64,000 bases of DNA from Immersiella caudata (lineage: Eukaryota; Ascomycota; Sordariomycetes; Sordariales; Lasiosphaeriaceae). The stretch lies in assembly GCA_030512335.1 (NCBI GenBank), contig JAULSU010000004.1, positions 3,782,001 to 3,846,000 of the forward strand, read 5' to 3'. The notes under the pieces were generated by a model. It worked only from the letters and a program-made list of their open reading frames with translations, was not told the DNA's origin and ran no database searches. Of this stretch, positions 12,326 to 24,399 are shown one piece after another; position 1 is the stretch's first letter; every line of letters begins with the position of its first letter. A program made the translations under genes and the position numbers.

Positions 12326-13526
12326 ATGGTTCTCCTCAAATCTCTCCTCGGCCTAGCCACCCTGGCCAGCGCCCTCCCCTCCTCTGCCAACCCCCCTCCG
12401 GCCACCGAACACGTCGAGGCCCGCGCCACCCGGTATGCCCTCCCACTCTGATTTTCCATCAACACCCACTAACCTTGCTAGCCCCGGTCGCTGGGAATCC
12501 CTCGCAGGTGTCCTCACCTCCATTCCCACGGTCACCAGCTGGGGCCCCAACCGGCTCGACGTCTTCGGCGTGGGCACCGACTCCGCCGCCTGGCACCGCT
12601 GGTGGGATGGCTCTCGCTGGGGCGGCTGGGAATCCCTCGGTGGTGTCCTCCACTCCCCTCCCGTTCCCGTCTCTTGGGGCCCCAACCGCATCGATCTCTT
12701 CACGCAAGGGAGCGATAGCGCCTTGTGGCACAAGTGGTGGGACGGCTCGCGCTGGGGAGGGTGGGACTCCCTTGGAGGCATCATCTCCGGTGCCCCGACG
12801 GCTGTGAGCTGGGGCCGAAATCGGTTGGATGTGTTTGGGGTTGGCACTGACAGTGCTTGCTGGCATCGGTGGTGGGATGGATCGAAGTGGGGAGCTTGGG
12901 AGTCCCTTGGTGGTATTCTCAAGGCGGCCCCATCGGCTGTGAGCTGGGGCACGGGAAGGATTGATTTGTTTGGCGTGGGAACAGATCATGCGCTTTGGTG
13001 AGTTTTTTCAAACTGCCCTTGGGACCGCTTCGAGAGGGGTTTTGTTGACAGCAATACAGGCACAAGTGGTGGGATGGGACTCGCTGGGGCGGATGGGAGT
13101 CTCTTGGTGGTGTCCTTGTCTCGGAACCTGCTTCGGTTTCTTGGGGCCCTAATCGCATTGATGTCTTTGGAGTCGGCACTGATTATGCTCTCTGGTGAGT
13201 CAACATTCCAACATGATTAGAATGTCTAGCTGACACCTCACAGGCACAAGTGGTGGGATGGCCGTAGGTGGAGCGACTGGGAGTCTCTTGGCGGGGTTCT
13301 CGAGTCGGTTCCTGTTGTCGTCTCTCATGCCCCCAACAGAATCGATGTCTACGCCAAGGGAACTGACAGTGCTTTGTGGCATCGTGAGTGGACGGGAAGC
13401 CAGTGGAAGGCTTGGGAAAGCGTTGGAGGTGTGATTCAGTCGCCGCCTGCTGCTGCCTCTTGGGGTCAGGATCGTATTGACGTCTTTGCCCTCGGCAATG
13501 ATCATGCCTTGTGGCATAACTGGTAG
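12326..13526 (+). CDS. Secreted seven-blade beta-propeller, PLL/DUF346-like lectin
   Basis: Predicted secreted sugar-binding protein. Four exons (12326-12432, 12482-12997, 13060-13194, 13244-13526) give 346 residues. The start MVLLKSLLGLATLASALP is a signal peptide. After a short linker come seven repeats of about 45 residues with the pattern GGWESLGG...VSWGPNRIDVFGVGTDxALWHKWWDG; the last ends at ALWHNW and stop. Such repeats are found in the PLL-type fucose-binding lectins of bacteria and in fungal relatives, which fold as seven-bladed propellers. The seven near-identical Trp-rich blades suggest seven similar pockets. Introns 2 and 3 both split the Trp codon of ALW in the same phase, so exon 3 (135 nt) is exactly one blade. 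Sugar specificity cannot be read from the sequence; a role in defence or binding of other microbes is possible but not shown. Confidence 0.85.
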
Positions 13527-13623
13527 AACAGAGGGGGCGGGCTTCGAGTTCGACAATCCTTTGTTGTCCCTGCACGTGTGCTCACCACGGCACATCAAAT
13601 TATCCAAATATCCGCTATCGCGC

Positions 13624-15423
13624 CTAGTGAGCAAACCTAAAATCCAACCTTTTGTTTCCCTCATCTGTCGTCGTAGCCAAGTAATGTCTCTTCTCCTCAT
13701 CACTCATGGCGTTCCAAATCTTGTCCCGACTCTTGTTCCTCCAAACGTAATAAGCCTTTGTACCGACAATCAACACAAAATTCCACGCCACAATGCCGAT
13801 CAACACCCTATTCCCCTTCCGATACAACGGCTTGTCTTCCTCGCGGTAGACGTTGGACGAAATGATGCTGCTTGCTTGCACCGCCATGTTGTACAAGGCT
13901 GATCCAACGGTGCGCGTCCGGACGGAACCAGCGTTGCGGCTGGTAATAGCGACAATGATCGCATGAACGTACGGAAAGCCAACGCACATGACGAGGAGGG
14001 CGTAGCGCGACCAGGCTGAGTAGTCGCCAGGGAGGACGGCTAGGGCAATGATGAGGGGGAGCATCCAGATTTGGCAGATGAGGATGATGAAGAAGCGGCT
14101 GTTGACGCCACGCTCACTAAACCAGGTCCAGAAGATGAGCTGGATGAGACAGAGCACGGAGGCTGGGATGGTGAGAAGGTTAGTGTTGAATGTGTTGAAG
14201 CCGAGAGAGCGGAGGATGAGAGTGAGGTAGGCGGTGATAGTGTGGGTAGGCAGCGTCCAGGTAAACCCTAGGAGGTAGATTGGCCAGAGGTCGTAGTCGC
14301 ACACGGCTTTCCAAAGGAGCTTGAGGGAAAGGCCCTGGCGGTTGTGCATATCTCCTTTAGAGGGGTCATCGCGGAGGATACGGTTGACCATGATGACTTC
14401 TTCGCGCTCGCTGAACCAGCCGTTCTTGCCTCGGAAGTAGGACGCGGTTTGTGTTGGGGAGGGAGGGAGATAGAACCAGGAGGCAACGCCGATGAGAGCC
14501 GTGAGAATGCCTTCGAGTGCAAAGAGCCACCTCCAACCCTCCCATCCTTGGTAGCCACGAAGCTTCAGGATTCCGAGGGCGAGAAAGGCGGAGACAATTT
14601 GGGTGGTGATGTACGAGGCCCAGAAGAAACTGAGTCGGATGGGGAGCTCCTTGCTCTTGTAAAAGTAGCTTAGGCTGAGATGGTTAGCAGTTGCTTGAGG
14701 AAGGACCTTAGGAGCAGCTTACTAGAGAATGACATCGGGGATGAAGCCTCCTTCAATCAATCCCAGCAGTGCACGGCAGGCGTAGAACGAGGACTCTCCA
14801 GTGAGGCGACACTGGCAGATGGCAACGATAGACCAGCAGACCATCTGAATGGGGATCCAGTTGTCCGGGCCGAGCTTCTTGGAGATCATTTGTCTGGATG
14901 ACAAGTCAGCCCAACCACCTTCTGATGATTTCAACCGAGGATCAACAATACGATGGCAACTCAGCACACAGGAAGCAGAGATAGAAAATCGATTGTCCAT
15001 AGTTGTACTGGTTCGTGTTGAGGCCCAAGTCGTTCAGCTAAGATGTCCTTGTCAGCCGAGCTCTGCCTGGTAATTTAGTCACACAACACGTACCATATTG
15101 TCTGAAAGAGCCTGGTTGATATTGCCTCGATCCAGTTGCAAGGCAAAGAACATCAAGCACGCCCAGGAGCAGATGCGCATATCCAGCTTTCGAATGACAT
15201 GCTTCTCCTCCTTGTCGGTCCAATCGGCCTTTGGATCCCAGCGGTGCTTGCCCTCGTAGCTGTCGATAGGCTCATAGTAACGGGTGTCTCCGCCGGAAGC
15301 GTATGCCTCGCCCTCGGCCTGCTTGAGGTTCCGGATAGAGTCGAAGTCGCTGCTATTCTTCTCGGAGCTCGAAGAGACTGCAATCTCCGGCTGGGTAGCG
15401 GTTATTTCCTTGTCGGTGGCCAT
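13624..15423 (-). CDS. MFS permease, anion:cation symporter (allantoate/nicotinate permease-like)
   Basis: Plasma-membrane transporter of the ACS branch of the major facilitator superfamily, which in fungi takes up small organic anions such as allantoate, nicotinate or other carboxylates. Four exons (15423-15094, 15037-14952, 14893-14723, 14674-13624) give 545 residues, a typical length. A hydrophilic N-terminus of about 80 residues is followed by WTDKEEKHVIRKLDMRI, the usual lead into helix 1, then FFALQLDRGNINQALSDN joined to LNDLGLNTNQYNYGQ. The central GWRWLFALEG motif before helix 6 is diagnostic. The loop FSEREEVIMVNRILRDDPSKGDM is also family-typical. About 12 membrane helices can be counted. 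The substrate cannot be told. It lies tail to tail with the lectin gene. Confidence 0.88.
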
Positions 15424-17097
15424 TGAGGGCGGAATAGACCAGGCAATGGGCAGGTTGGCTTGCTGAAGCTGATAGAGAAGGCGAGATGCTCCGACTTTTG
15501 TAGTTGGCAGACCGTCTCGTTACATCAGCAGTCCCAGGAGCCAGGAAGAGCCAGTATGGCGTGACCTGCAATGTCATGATGCAATCGTCTTCTCCGACCA
15601 GAGCTGAGCGGCGATAAGGAGAAGCAGCGCCGCACAGCCGATCCCGAGGTTCGTCGCCTCCGCACCGAGCAGCGCCCCGGGTCGGGGCGTCGATACGTCA
15701 GGGGTGTAAGTAACGCCCATGTTCGACGTGCAGGAGGCGAGCGGCGCATTGGCACGTTGCTAGCTCCTGGCGGCCCGTTGTGGGGGTTCTCTCGGCGGTC
15801 TTTTCTGTGTTGTAAGTGTGACGGGCATTCATGCGGCTCCGTGTACTTGGCAATTGACCAATGAGGCGCGTGGAACGCTGGTCTCGACATCTTAGCGAGA
15901 AAAGACGCAACACCCCCACCACGCGAGAGCGCTGCCCCAGATAATCAGAATCTGCTCTCTGGCAGAATACCAAGCTCACCAAGATCGCCAAGTCGTCGAG
16001 GCGCGAACGCCACCGATTCCCGAGGGCCGCTGGCCAAGCCTTTTCGCAAGCGATTCCAACGACAGTCGTTGCTTGGCATCTTCAGCCGCGAGGTATCAAA
16101 GTGTTTGATCGAAACAAGAGGGGCACAAAAGGATCTTGTGCCTAGGGTCTAGACCACTGCCAGATCCGCCACCGATGGTGCCATCCTTATTGAATCCAGC
16201 CGAGGAGGTGGGGGTGGAGTAGAGGAATCCTGGGGGGTCTAGTCCTCCTGCGCATCCGCGCCCGCCCAAAGCAAGTAAGGATCTTCAGATAGAGACCTGG
16301 CCCCGAGGGTGTGCCCATGGCTTGCCATGTTTCCGCCGGAACTTGTCTTCCACTTGAACCTGCAGGTACAGCAATGAACCGTTCGCCTCGCAAGCGGTCT
16401 TAGCTCGCCACCGTCGTCTTCTTTTCGGTATTCAGCACGCCGAACAACGTCATTTTGTCCTGCCAACGACCGATCTAGTAGCCCTAGCCCGCGTTCGCTG
16501 ATGTTGAGACTCACTCGATCGTCGAAAGCTCTGGATAATAGATCTCGACCTTGTCCAGATTCTGAAGCGGTCGAGGAGGGCCGGCAAGCCGCGAGAAGAG
16601 CGATGATTTGAAGAGGCTAGATTTCTATAGGGAACCTAAGAAAGAGAAGAAGAATAGGGAAGAAGAATGAAGCAAGAATTATATTCAAAGCTGGCCCCAG
16701 TCCCACCCGCAGCAGTCGTCGTATTGGTCGCGATTTCCTCATTCCGAATGTCTCGAACCACGAAAAAAAAATCCTCGTCTTTGACCTTCAACTTGGCAGG
16801 CACATTCGAAATTACACCTACAGACGTCGCTCCGACATCGAACTTGGCGCCACAACCGTCGAATCGGGGCTATCTACCCAGGTACCCAATACGTGCACAC
16901 AAGTTTACATTGTCAGAATTTCCAGCTACGGCAGTGAAATGAATCAAATTGGAGGCCTTCTTCGGACGTTTCTTATGGGGATATGCATAATCCATTCCGT
17001 TTGGCTGGTGAGCGAATCTTGATTATCTGATCATTGAAAGTTCATGCTCAGGCTGCTCAAATCGCTCTAGTTCCCTCACAGCTCAATTGTGAAGCTC
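15424..17097. other. Region without a supported gene
   Basis: Short frames on both strands only; a 91-codon minus frame near 16239-16514 has no recognisable feature. The left part is the promoter of the MFS permease. Confidence 0.4.
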
Positions 17098-17973
17098 TCA
17101 ACTGTATCCGCGGTACCCCCTCGGCCCCGCGTAGAGACTCTCCCCATCAAGGCCGCGTGCCTCGAGGGAGGACCCATGACCAGAATACGCATCAAAGTTC
17201 GCTGCCCATCCTCCGAGCGGCGCTCGCTGAGCTGGAACCGCAACCTTCGTAGCTGGACGACTGTGACTGTTGCGCGTAGGGGCGTGATCGACCAAAGCCG
17301 GTGGCTCACCCGCGTTGTTGGCGTCGGCGTTTTCGTCCTCATCCTCCGCCAGATCGGGATGAAACTCCATTCTCATTCCCGAAGGAGCCTCAATCGCCCG
17401 AACCGTCCCGCTTCGGCTCCCGCTGATCCAATTGTTGTTCTCCCTGATCAACTCGCTGTTGGGGCCGCTCCGAAGATACCTCCCCGCGAACGGTACCGTC
17501 CCGGGCCGTCCGTTCCGAGTGGTATTCTCCGTCGCGGCGTTTCTAGCCGGACGTTTATGAGCACGCGTATTCTTCCTTTGGCCTCCGCAGGCCGCGAGTG
17601 AATCAATCAGATAGAACCAGCCACTTACCGAGACGGCGAGCTCCTCACCTACAGGCTGAGCAGGAACCCGAACCTGACGGATAATGCTCGATGAAGCTAA
17701 GGAAGAGGGACCAGATGACGTAGCAGATGTTCTGAGTATTGGTTTGTTGCTCCTGGGAATACCAACCGTAGCTCCGTCGCTGTTGAAACTCTCGTCGCTT
17801 GAATTGCTGTTCCTCGGGCCCGCGATGCTGACGATTCTGCCTGTGTCGCGGTTGATGCGCTCAATTCTGACGATTGGGACCTACGTGACTTCGATTGTCA
17901 TGTGCTGTCGCGCAGAGACTGCTCGGTTGTAAGGCCGGTGCTGCGGCGGGGGTTTTGGCCAGGCGTTACCCAT
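17098..17973 (-). pseudogene. Unrecognised 291-codon frame interrupted by one TAG
   Basis: From the ATG at 17973 (MGNAWPKPPPQHR) to the TGA at 17098 there is a single frame of 292 codons interrupted only by TAG at 17883-17881, after MTIEVT. Beyond it the frame is open for 260 codons with no in-frame ATG until late (NSELIRENNNWISG, then GMRMEFHPDLAEDEDE). The composition is Ser/Arg/Asn-rich with an acidic tract, and no domain is recognised. A GTAAGT at about 17629 could be the donor of a small in-frame intron. The TAG could also be removed by a GTAGGT...ACACAG intron of 44 nt, but that shifts into a different frame ending early. A decayed gene, or a gene whose splicing I have wrong, are both possible. 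Confidence 0.35.
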
Positions 17974-18785
17974 GGTTGCTGTTGGTGGAGAGAAAAGCGA
18001 GGTCGTCGCGACGAAAGATGGTGGCTCGTTTGGCTCCAACGATGAACGCTGAGTGCAGGCTGAAATTTGTATAATGATAGCTAAGGATCGTGAGACCGTC
18101 TGGTTGTCGGAAAAAAATATGACAGAAGACGGAGGAGTCGTCCTCGAGTAGGTTGCAGCTTGATATTGCTGCCAGCGAGGAGAAAACAAACGCCCTAGTC
18201 TCGCACGCATTGCGCTGTGCTCGAGAACATAGCTTGGTCACAGGCGCAGAAGCAAGTTCCACTCAACCTCCAGCAATTAAGGCAGGCACCCAGTTGAGGC
18301 TCAACCTTACCTGCTTTGACACGTCGGATCAAATCTCAGCTTTCTGGGTGGGCGTCTGGGACAAAGCCTTTGCCACCTTCTCGTAACTTCTGAAGTACAA
18401 AGGCAGCACAACAATCCAATGTTTCTCAAACACCCTACGCTGTTGTAGTGTGGCTTCCTAGCACGCGAATCGGGACCTCAAGCCCATACAATGCAATTGC
18501 TGTCAATATTGCGGGGTATCCCGCCAGGCCCTGATAGCTAGGTACGCGGAATGGTATAACCATACAACCTCGTCTGCCCGAGTATGCCCGAGACTATCAG
18601 TTATGCAGAACTGCGAAAGACCAATGCCAATGCATTCAATGCCCCAACGCCGTTCAAAAGACACCGGCGCTATTAGATACCCGTTGCCCATCATTATACA
18701 TGAAAAAGCCCACCATGAACAAGATGCAAACATGGATGTCACGAAGTCAACCCCAATCACGAAAAGGTGATGCGCCGCCATAGTT
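17974..18785. other. Intergenic region
   Basis: No gene supported. The right end should hold the 3' untranslated region of the zinc-knuckle gene. Confidence 0.4.
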
Positions 18786-21176
18786 TTACCAACGTCGGCT
18801 GTCAAGTAGTTAGCAAAGCACGGCGGTATCAGAGAGCAAGCCGAGGACACTCACCTAAAAGCGGCGGCAACTTTAACACGCTTCATTGGTTTCTTGGGCT
18901 TCATCCGCGGTGCCACCTTCTTCTCGCTCGGTTCATCCGTCAGTCCCAGGAGCTCCGCCTCCAACGCCGTGAGTGGAGACTCGCTCCTGCTGCGGTTGAT
19001 CTGTTCATCCGGAGATGAAGCTCGACTGCGGCTCCGAGACGGTGTCTTGCGTTTTTGCGCTGACTGATGCGCGGACCAGTCTCGATCATCATTACGACGT
19101 GACGTCCGGGCCTTATCTAGCGACTGTCCGCTGTGATAGCCACTATCGTGTCGCGTGTTCGTGTTGTACGGCGCTCTCTCCTCCCTAGAAGATGACGACT
19201 TGCCGTCATTTACCACGTCTAGGTATCTCTGGTCGCTCGACGCTATCACGCTACTCTCTCCAGCTTGCGGCGACCACGGATCTTTGTCCATGTCAAGCAC
19301 TGGGCTCGGCGTAGTCCTGCGAGCCGGGGAAAGATGTCTACTCCGGCCATCGCGGGGGGTTTCGCGCCGAGACTCTGATTTTCTGGACCTTTTATGGCCC
19401 GGGCCCTTGCTTCCCCGCTCAAAATCGTCAAGCGAGTGGTCCCGGGATCGTTTTGCGTGCCGGCGATCTTCTCGGATGTCCCTGTCGTTTCGAGTAGGCG
19501 GCGACTCTCGATACTCGCTCGCATCGGGCGACCGGTAGCGGTCGTGTCCGCTTCGAACACCACCGGCAGCTTCCTCGCCATGCAACGCCTCGGGTGTTAC
19601 CCTGCGTGTAGTATGCTGGACTTGATACCGAGGAGGCATCTTAATCTCCGCAGAAGGGGATAGTGGAGATGGGGGGTCGTATGACGGGTAGTCAAGGTTG
19701 GAGCCCGAGAAGCGACGCATCACCATTCCAGGATACGGTTTAAAGACGGGATCCCATCTCGCCTCGGACCATAAGGCGGTTGCGCGTACAGGAAGGGCAT
19801 ACTCCTTTAGGTTGCTCTCCTTGAAGAACTCAGATTTGACGCACTTTGCATTGTATGCTGGCGGTATTGTGGGAACGTCGGAGTATTCGGCGGGCAACGG
19901 AATGCCGACCGGATCGGCCGGCTTCATCTTCTTCTCCACAAAAACATGCTTCAGGTCTTGTTCCGATTCGGGATCCCATTCACCGGTCTCCTCTACCGAG
20001 TTGACCTCAACAACAGGCGCCTGCTTGGCCTTCTCCTTCGGAGGTTGGTCAGCTGGTGGAGGAGTACCATGCCGCCGCTCGCGTTGCTTTTCGTTGCGGT
20101 TGTGGTCGTTGCGGTTATGGTCGTTGCGGTTGTGGTCGTTGCGGTTGTGGTCGTTGCGGTTATGTTCATTCCGATTGTGACCGTTCTTCGCAGAGCCATC
20201 GTTACCGGGTCGGCTTCTATCTTTACCGCGCTTGCCTTGGTGCCGCTGGTGCCTACCGCGGTGGCGGTTGTGCTGCTCGGGTGGGTTCTGGTTCAGGGGG
20301 GGAGGAGGCCGCGGAGGTAGTCCGGGAGGCCGGTCGAAACTAACGCCAGGTGGTGGGGGTGGAGGAGGTTGGGGAGGATATGACCCGGCATTGGGAGGCG
20401 GAGGGGGGTACGGCCCGGGTGCTGGCGCTGGCGGGTACTGATAATCTGGAGGCGGAGGCGGCGCTCCAGCGGCATATTGAGGATATGGCCCAGGTGGAGG
20501 GGGCGGAGCCCCATAAGGCTGGGAAGGGTATACGCTGGGCGGGTAGGCGGCGGGAGGCGGGGGAGGGCCTCCGGAATAATACCCAGTCGACGTCGGAGGG
20601 GGTGGCGGCGGCGCTGGGGGGTAGGCTTGGGGATACTGAGGCTGGCCATACACGGGAGGTTGCTGGCCGTATTGATGCGGCGGCGCTATTGGAGGGGGTG
20701 GCGGATACTGTCCATATTGTGGTGGAGGGGGTGCGTAGCTTCCAGCATAGGGAGGCGGAGGGGGAGGGGGGTACCCTGGCTGAGGGTATGCCAGTGGTGG
20801 ACCACCCGCGGATGGGAAGGGATGCGGCGGGCCGTACCTCTGGACTGGCGGCGCCTGTCCGGGTGGTAGGGGGTAACGGGTCACAATAGGCCCTTTCTTC
20901 TCGTGAGATGGACTGCTTCTATCAGACGACGCACTGTGGTCTTGGTGCTGTGACTGCCATCTCTCAAGGCCGCTGCGACGAATGTCAGTTGATCAGAAGG
21001 AAAGAAGATTGACAGCCTCCATCTTGGGAGGGCCAGCGTATGAGATGGGTTCTAACTTACGCGGGCTTATCCCTGGTAGGCTCAGGGCATGCCACCATCC
21101 AGTGACCGCTCGCGCCGCAGTTGTAGCAGACCGGCTCACTCTGGGCGCTGGACTGGCCGGGGGCGGTGTTTGCCAT
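18786..21176 (-). CDS. CCHC zinc-knuckle protein with Pro-rich and RS-like regions
   Basis: Probable nuclear RNA-binding protein; exact role unknown. Three exons (21176-21061, 20972-18855, 18798-18786) give 748 residues. Exon 1 encodes one zinc knuckle, C17-X2-C20-X4-H25-X4-C30 (CYNCGASGHWMVAC), the form that binds single-stranded RNA. Exon 2 encodes about 180 residues rich in Pro/Tyr/Gly, then a basic part containing tandem HNRND units, then a more conserved-looking block (PVGIPLPAEYSDVPTIPPAY, ALWSEARWDPVFKPYPGM), and a C-terminal half rich in Arg/Ser/Asp with RSRSRASS. The last exon adds only SRRW; the splice at 18855 (AG|GTGAGT) avoids an immediate TGA in the intron. RS-like tails and zinc knuckles are shared by splicing factors, which is the basis for guessing a link to RNA processing. 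Many antisense frames over this gene are composition artefacts. Confidence 0.75.
20091..20183 (-). repeat. 15-bp coding minisatellite (HNRND units)
   Basis: About six tandem copies of a 15-bp unit (plus strand GTTGCGGTTGTGGTC with G/A variants) inside the zinc-knuckle gene, encoding repeats of Asn-Asp-His-Asn-Arg. Because the unit is a multiple of three, copy number can change without breaking the frame. Confidence 0.9.
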
Positions 21177-23226
21177 TTCGCCAGTTGCGCGACACACTCG
21201 CAATCGCAAACGGGCTAAAGGATAATGTGCGAAGAGATGAACAAAACTTTGTTTGTTGATACTAGAGGAGAGGTGAGGAAGCGGTGGGTTATCTGATGGT
21301 TCCAATCAGGTCGGGTCGGGATGGAAGAGGCGAGGAGCGGCAAGTCGACGGCCCTGCCGCGACGCTAGATGGGATGAAGCACGAAGTAGCAAGCAAAGAA
21401 CCGGTGGCCAGCAAATGGAGCACCGACACACCCCGGAGCGGGCGCACCGGGCAGAACTCCGGAGGAGGTAAGATCACTCTGCCGATGCGACGGGCCCGGA
21501 TGACCGGGGATTGAATAGCGGCCCGGTACGGCTGCCGCGAAGAGACGCGCGAGCTGGAGCTTCAAGATCCCGCGACCCGGTCGCTCTCTGATTCCTCCGC
21601 TTTGGCCAATCCAACGGGCCAATAGAGATGCCGCGACATCAAGGATGCTGGAATCGATAGCAAAAAGAGTCTCCAAGAAACAGGGGGCAGGATGCTTGGG
21701 GTGCCAGCTCCGGGTGAGGCGAAATTGGTGATCCAATGTCCAAAGATCAGGCGGGCAGTTCGGTGGAGGTGGACGTTGGCGGGATTTGGAGCCAAAATCG
21801 GGGAGAGGTCAGCAAGACAGCCCCAAACGCTCGGGCGCGCCACCTGGCAAGCTGACGCGCTAGTCACGTGGCCTGCCCCCTTGCGTTCAGGTCAAGGCGG
21901 CAAACCAACACCCCGAAACGGCGCATCAGGTTGCAGACTTGCACAAGTTCATAACTTGCGAGGGTCTGCGCGCCGATCGATATCTTGTTGCCGTTGGAGC
22001 AGATGGTTACAATGTTGCCTTGCGCGGCGCTCTATACGCACAATAGCATTGACGAGAAGAACAACAGACGTTACCAAGATCAACGAAACAATCATGCTTG
22101 AGGCATATTGTGAGCGCATGTTATGGCGCAGGACTAAGGTGGATGCATGATAGCAACGGGGAGACCGAAGCCCTTTCCCTCAGTTCTGCTAGACTTGGGG
22201 CATCTCTGCCGGATGGGGAGTCTGCGAAGGCAGATAGGAGAGTTCAGAGTAAAGGAAAAGTCCAGGGCCAGCAGCAGACGGTCCCTCCCCTCAGCGGAAA
22301 GGGGGAGCTCCGAGTGCTCAACTCAAATCGCCTCGGGATCTATGGTGTCGCTATGAGAGGGGGATAGACCGAATAGGGTCAGGAGACCTGAGGTCAGAAA
22401 GGGAGGATGGAAACATAAAAAAAAAACAAACAGAACGCCCAGCGCCCGACCAAGATCGCCTGGTCAGAAGAGGTACCGCGACCTGTGACGAAATGCCGTG
22501 TACATAGGGCCAGGCTTCGGGGGTGAACGGGCGCTAGAAATCGGCACAATTGCCCTATCTCATCGAATCGCATCGGCGGCAAATCTCCAGGGGAAGTAGA
22601 ACGTAGCGCAAAACTGGTAAGCAGTGGGAACACGTGAGCGCAGCGAGAGAGGTGCGGGATGGAGGGTGAGGAATGGGGGAAGGTTGTCGAGCAAAGACCA
22701 GGAGGGAAGCCGCTGCTTTTGAATGAGAGCACGATTTCAAGCGGGGCATGGGCCAATCCCGCACGTGGAGGGGCGAAAAACGGACTCTGAGCGTTTGAGG
22801 TCACGTATCGATAAAGCGCGCGAGCGCCCCTTTTATCCGAGGATACGCCGACCCAGCCAACTGCGCAACTCGTTGCGCATCGCCTTCATTTGTTAGGAGC
22901 GCCCAGCATCAAGCAATCGTCTACAAAATCTCGAGTGGCAAATGCCCCCGTTGGCTCATGGCGCCCTTGCTCGACAAGCATAGCTATCAGACTGCATAGC
23001 TCCGAAGCTCCGTGGCTATACCCGACAGCAACCGCCGCCGGTCCCGATCCGTCCTATTCATGTACCGCGGACGACTCTCCGAATATGTTCGTTCGCATCC
23101 TTGAAACCAACATTGTTCACATCGCTCGAGCTGGGAGAAGCTGCAGACCTGGTCGCGCTTCATGATCTGATCCCGCATTCACCTTGCCAACGCTTTGCGA
23201 GATCTCTCGCTTTTTTCAGCCCCAAA
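21177..23226. other. Divergent intergenic region
   Basis: About 2 kb between the divergent zinc-knuckle and Ppg1 genes. It contains both promoters. The 136-codon minus frame at 22394-22804 has no recognisable feature and I do not call it a gene. Confidence 0.4.
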
Positions 23227-24399
23227 ATGCCCGGCCTTCCTTGTACGTTGCTTTCGTGTTGGCCCAAGGGCCCCTCGCGCTGCCCCGCGTCCGCTTGTTG
23301 GAGGCTGTCCAACCCGCGCTAACCGCCGCCGATGAACAGCTTCCGTAGACCTCGACGAGTGCATCTCGCGCCTCTACAAGAAAGAACTTCTAGCCGAATC
23401 CGTCATCGAGGCGATATGCGCCAAAACAAAAGAACTCCTTATGCGCGAGAGCAATGTGGTCCATGTGCGTGCGCCGGTCACGGTAGTGGGAGATATCCAT
23501 GGGCAGTTCTTCGACCTCATCGAGATATTCAAAATCGGCGGCTACTGCCCCGACACAAACTATCTCTTTCTTGGTAGGCTTCTGCGTCGCCCCTTTTCCG
23601 GCACTGACAAGAGCCCTCACTGACCTGGAGTCGAACAACGCAGGCGACTACGTTGATCGCGGCATGTTTAGCGTCGAAACAATTTCTCTCCTTGTCTGTT
23701 TAAAACTGAGATACCCCAATCGCGTCCACTTGATCCGAGGAAACCACGAGTCGAGGGGCGTCACCCAGTCCTACGGCTTCTACACAGAATGCTCGCGGAA
23801 ATACGGCAATGCGAACGTCTGGCATTACTTCACCGACATGTTTGACTTTCTTACATTGAGCGTAGTAATCAACGACCAAATCTTTTGCGTACACGGTGGT
23901 AAGTGTGTTCACATCTCATGCGATGAAGCTGCTTTCTGACGCCTCACTAGGCCTTTCACCGTCCATCCATTCTATCGACCAGATCAAGATCATCGATCGC
24001 TTTAGGGAAATCCCTCATGAGGGGCCAATGGCTGACTTGGTCTGGTCTGACCCGGACCCAGAACGCGACGAGTTCAGTCTCTCGCCGCGCGGTGCAGGGT
24101 ACACTTTTGGCGCCCAGGTAGTCAAAAAGTTCCTTGCGGTCAACAACATGAACCACATCCTACGGGCCCACCAGCTCTGCCAAGAGGGATACCAAGTGCT
24201 CTATGAAGACAGGTTGAGCACCGTCTGGAGCGCCCCTAATTACTGCTACCGTTGCGGCAACATGGCCAGCGTGCTAGAGGTCAGCGACTTGGGCGAGCGC
24301 TTCTTCAACGTTTTCGCCGCCGCGCCGGAAAACGACCAAGTTAAAGACATGCAGCCGGGCCCAGAGAAGACGGACGCCCTGCCCGATTACTTTTTATAA
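23227..24399 (+). CDS. PPG1: PP2A-like Ser/Thr phosphatase catalytic subunit Ppg1
   Basis: Metal-dependent protein phosphatase. Yeast Ppg1 works with the Far complex (STRIPAK-like) and affects glycogen and mitophagy. Four exons (23227-23242, 23340-23573, 23644-23898, 23951-24399) give 317 residues, close to the family core. All metal-site motifs are present: GDIHGQ, GDYVDRG (rebuilt by a splice), RGNHES and HGGLSP (rebuilt by the next splice), plus SAPNYCYRCGN. Features that select Ppg1 over PP4, PP6 and PP2A are DQIKIIDRFREIPHEGPMADLVWSDP (quoted in parts: DQIKIIDRFREIPH, GPMADLVW), ESNVVHV before the phosphatase core, and the end DYFL, which matches the PP2A-type methylated C-terminus. Yeast Ppg1 is longer; this one lacks its insert near the C-terminus. 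The first exon is only 16 nt, and the second may begin at 23340 or at 23349. Confidence 0.9.

Noticed and set aside
19698..20889. Several long plus-strand frames over the zinc-knuckle gene
   Set aside because: They are reverse images of the Pro-rich and HNRND repeats and consist of low-complexity Val, Arg/Trp or Gly text.
22394..22804. 136-codon minus-strand frame in the zinc-knuckle/Ppg1 interval
   Set aside because: No domain, and random-looking composition in promoter DNA.
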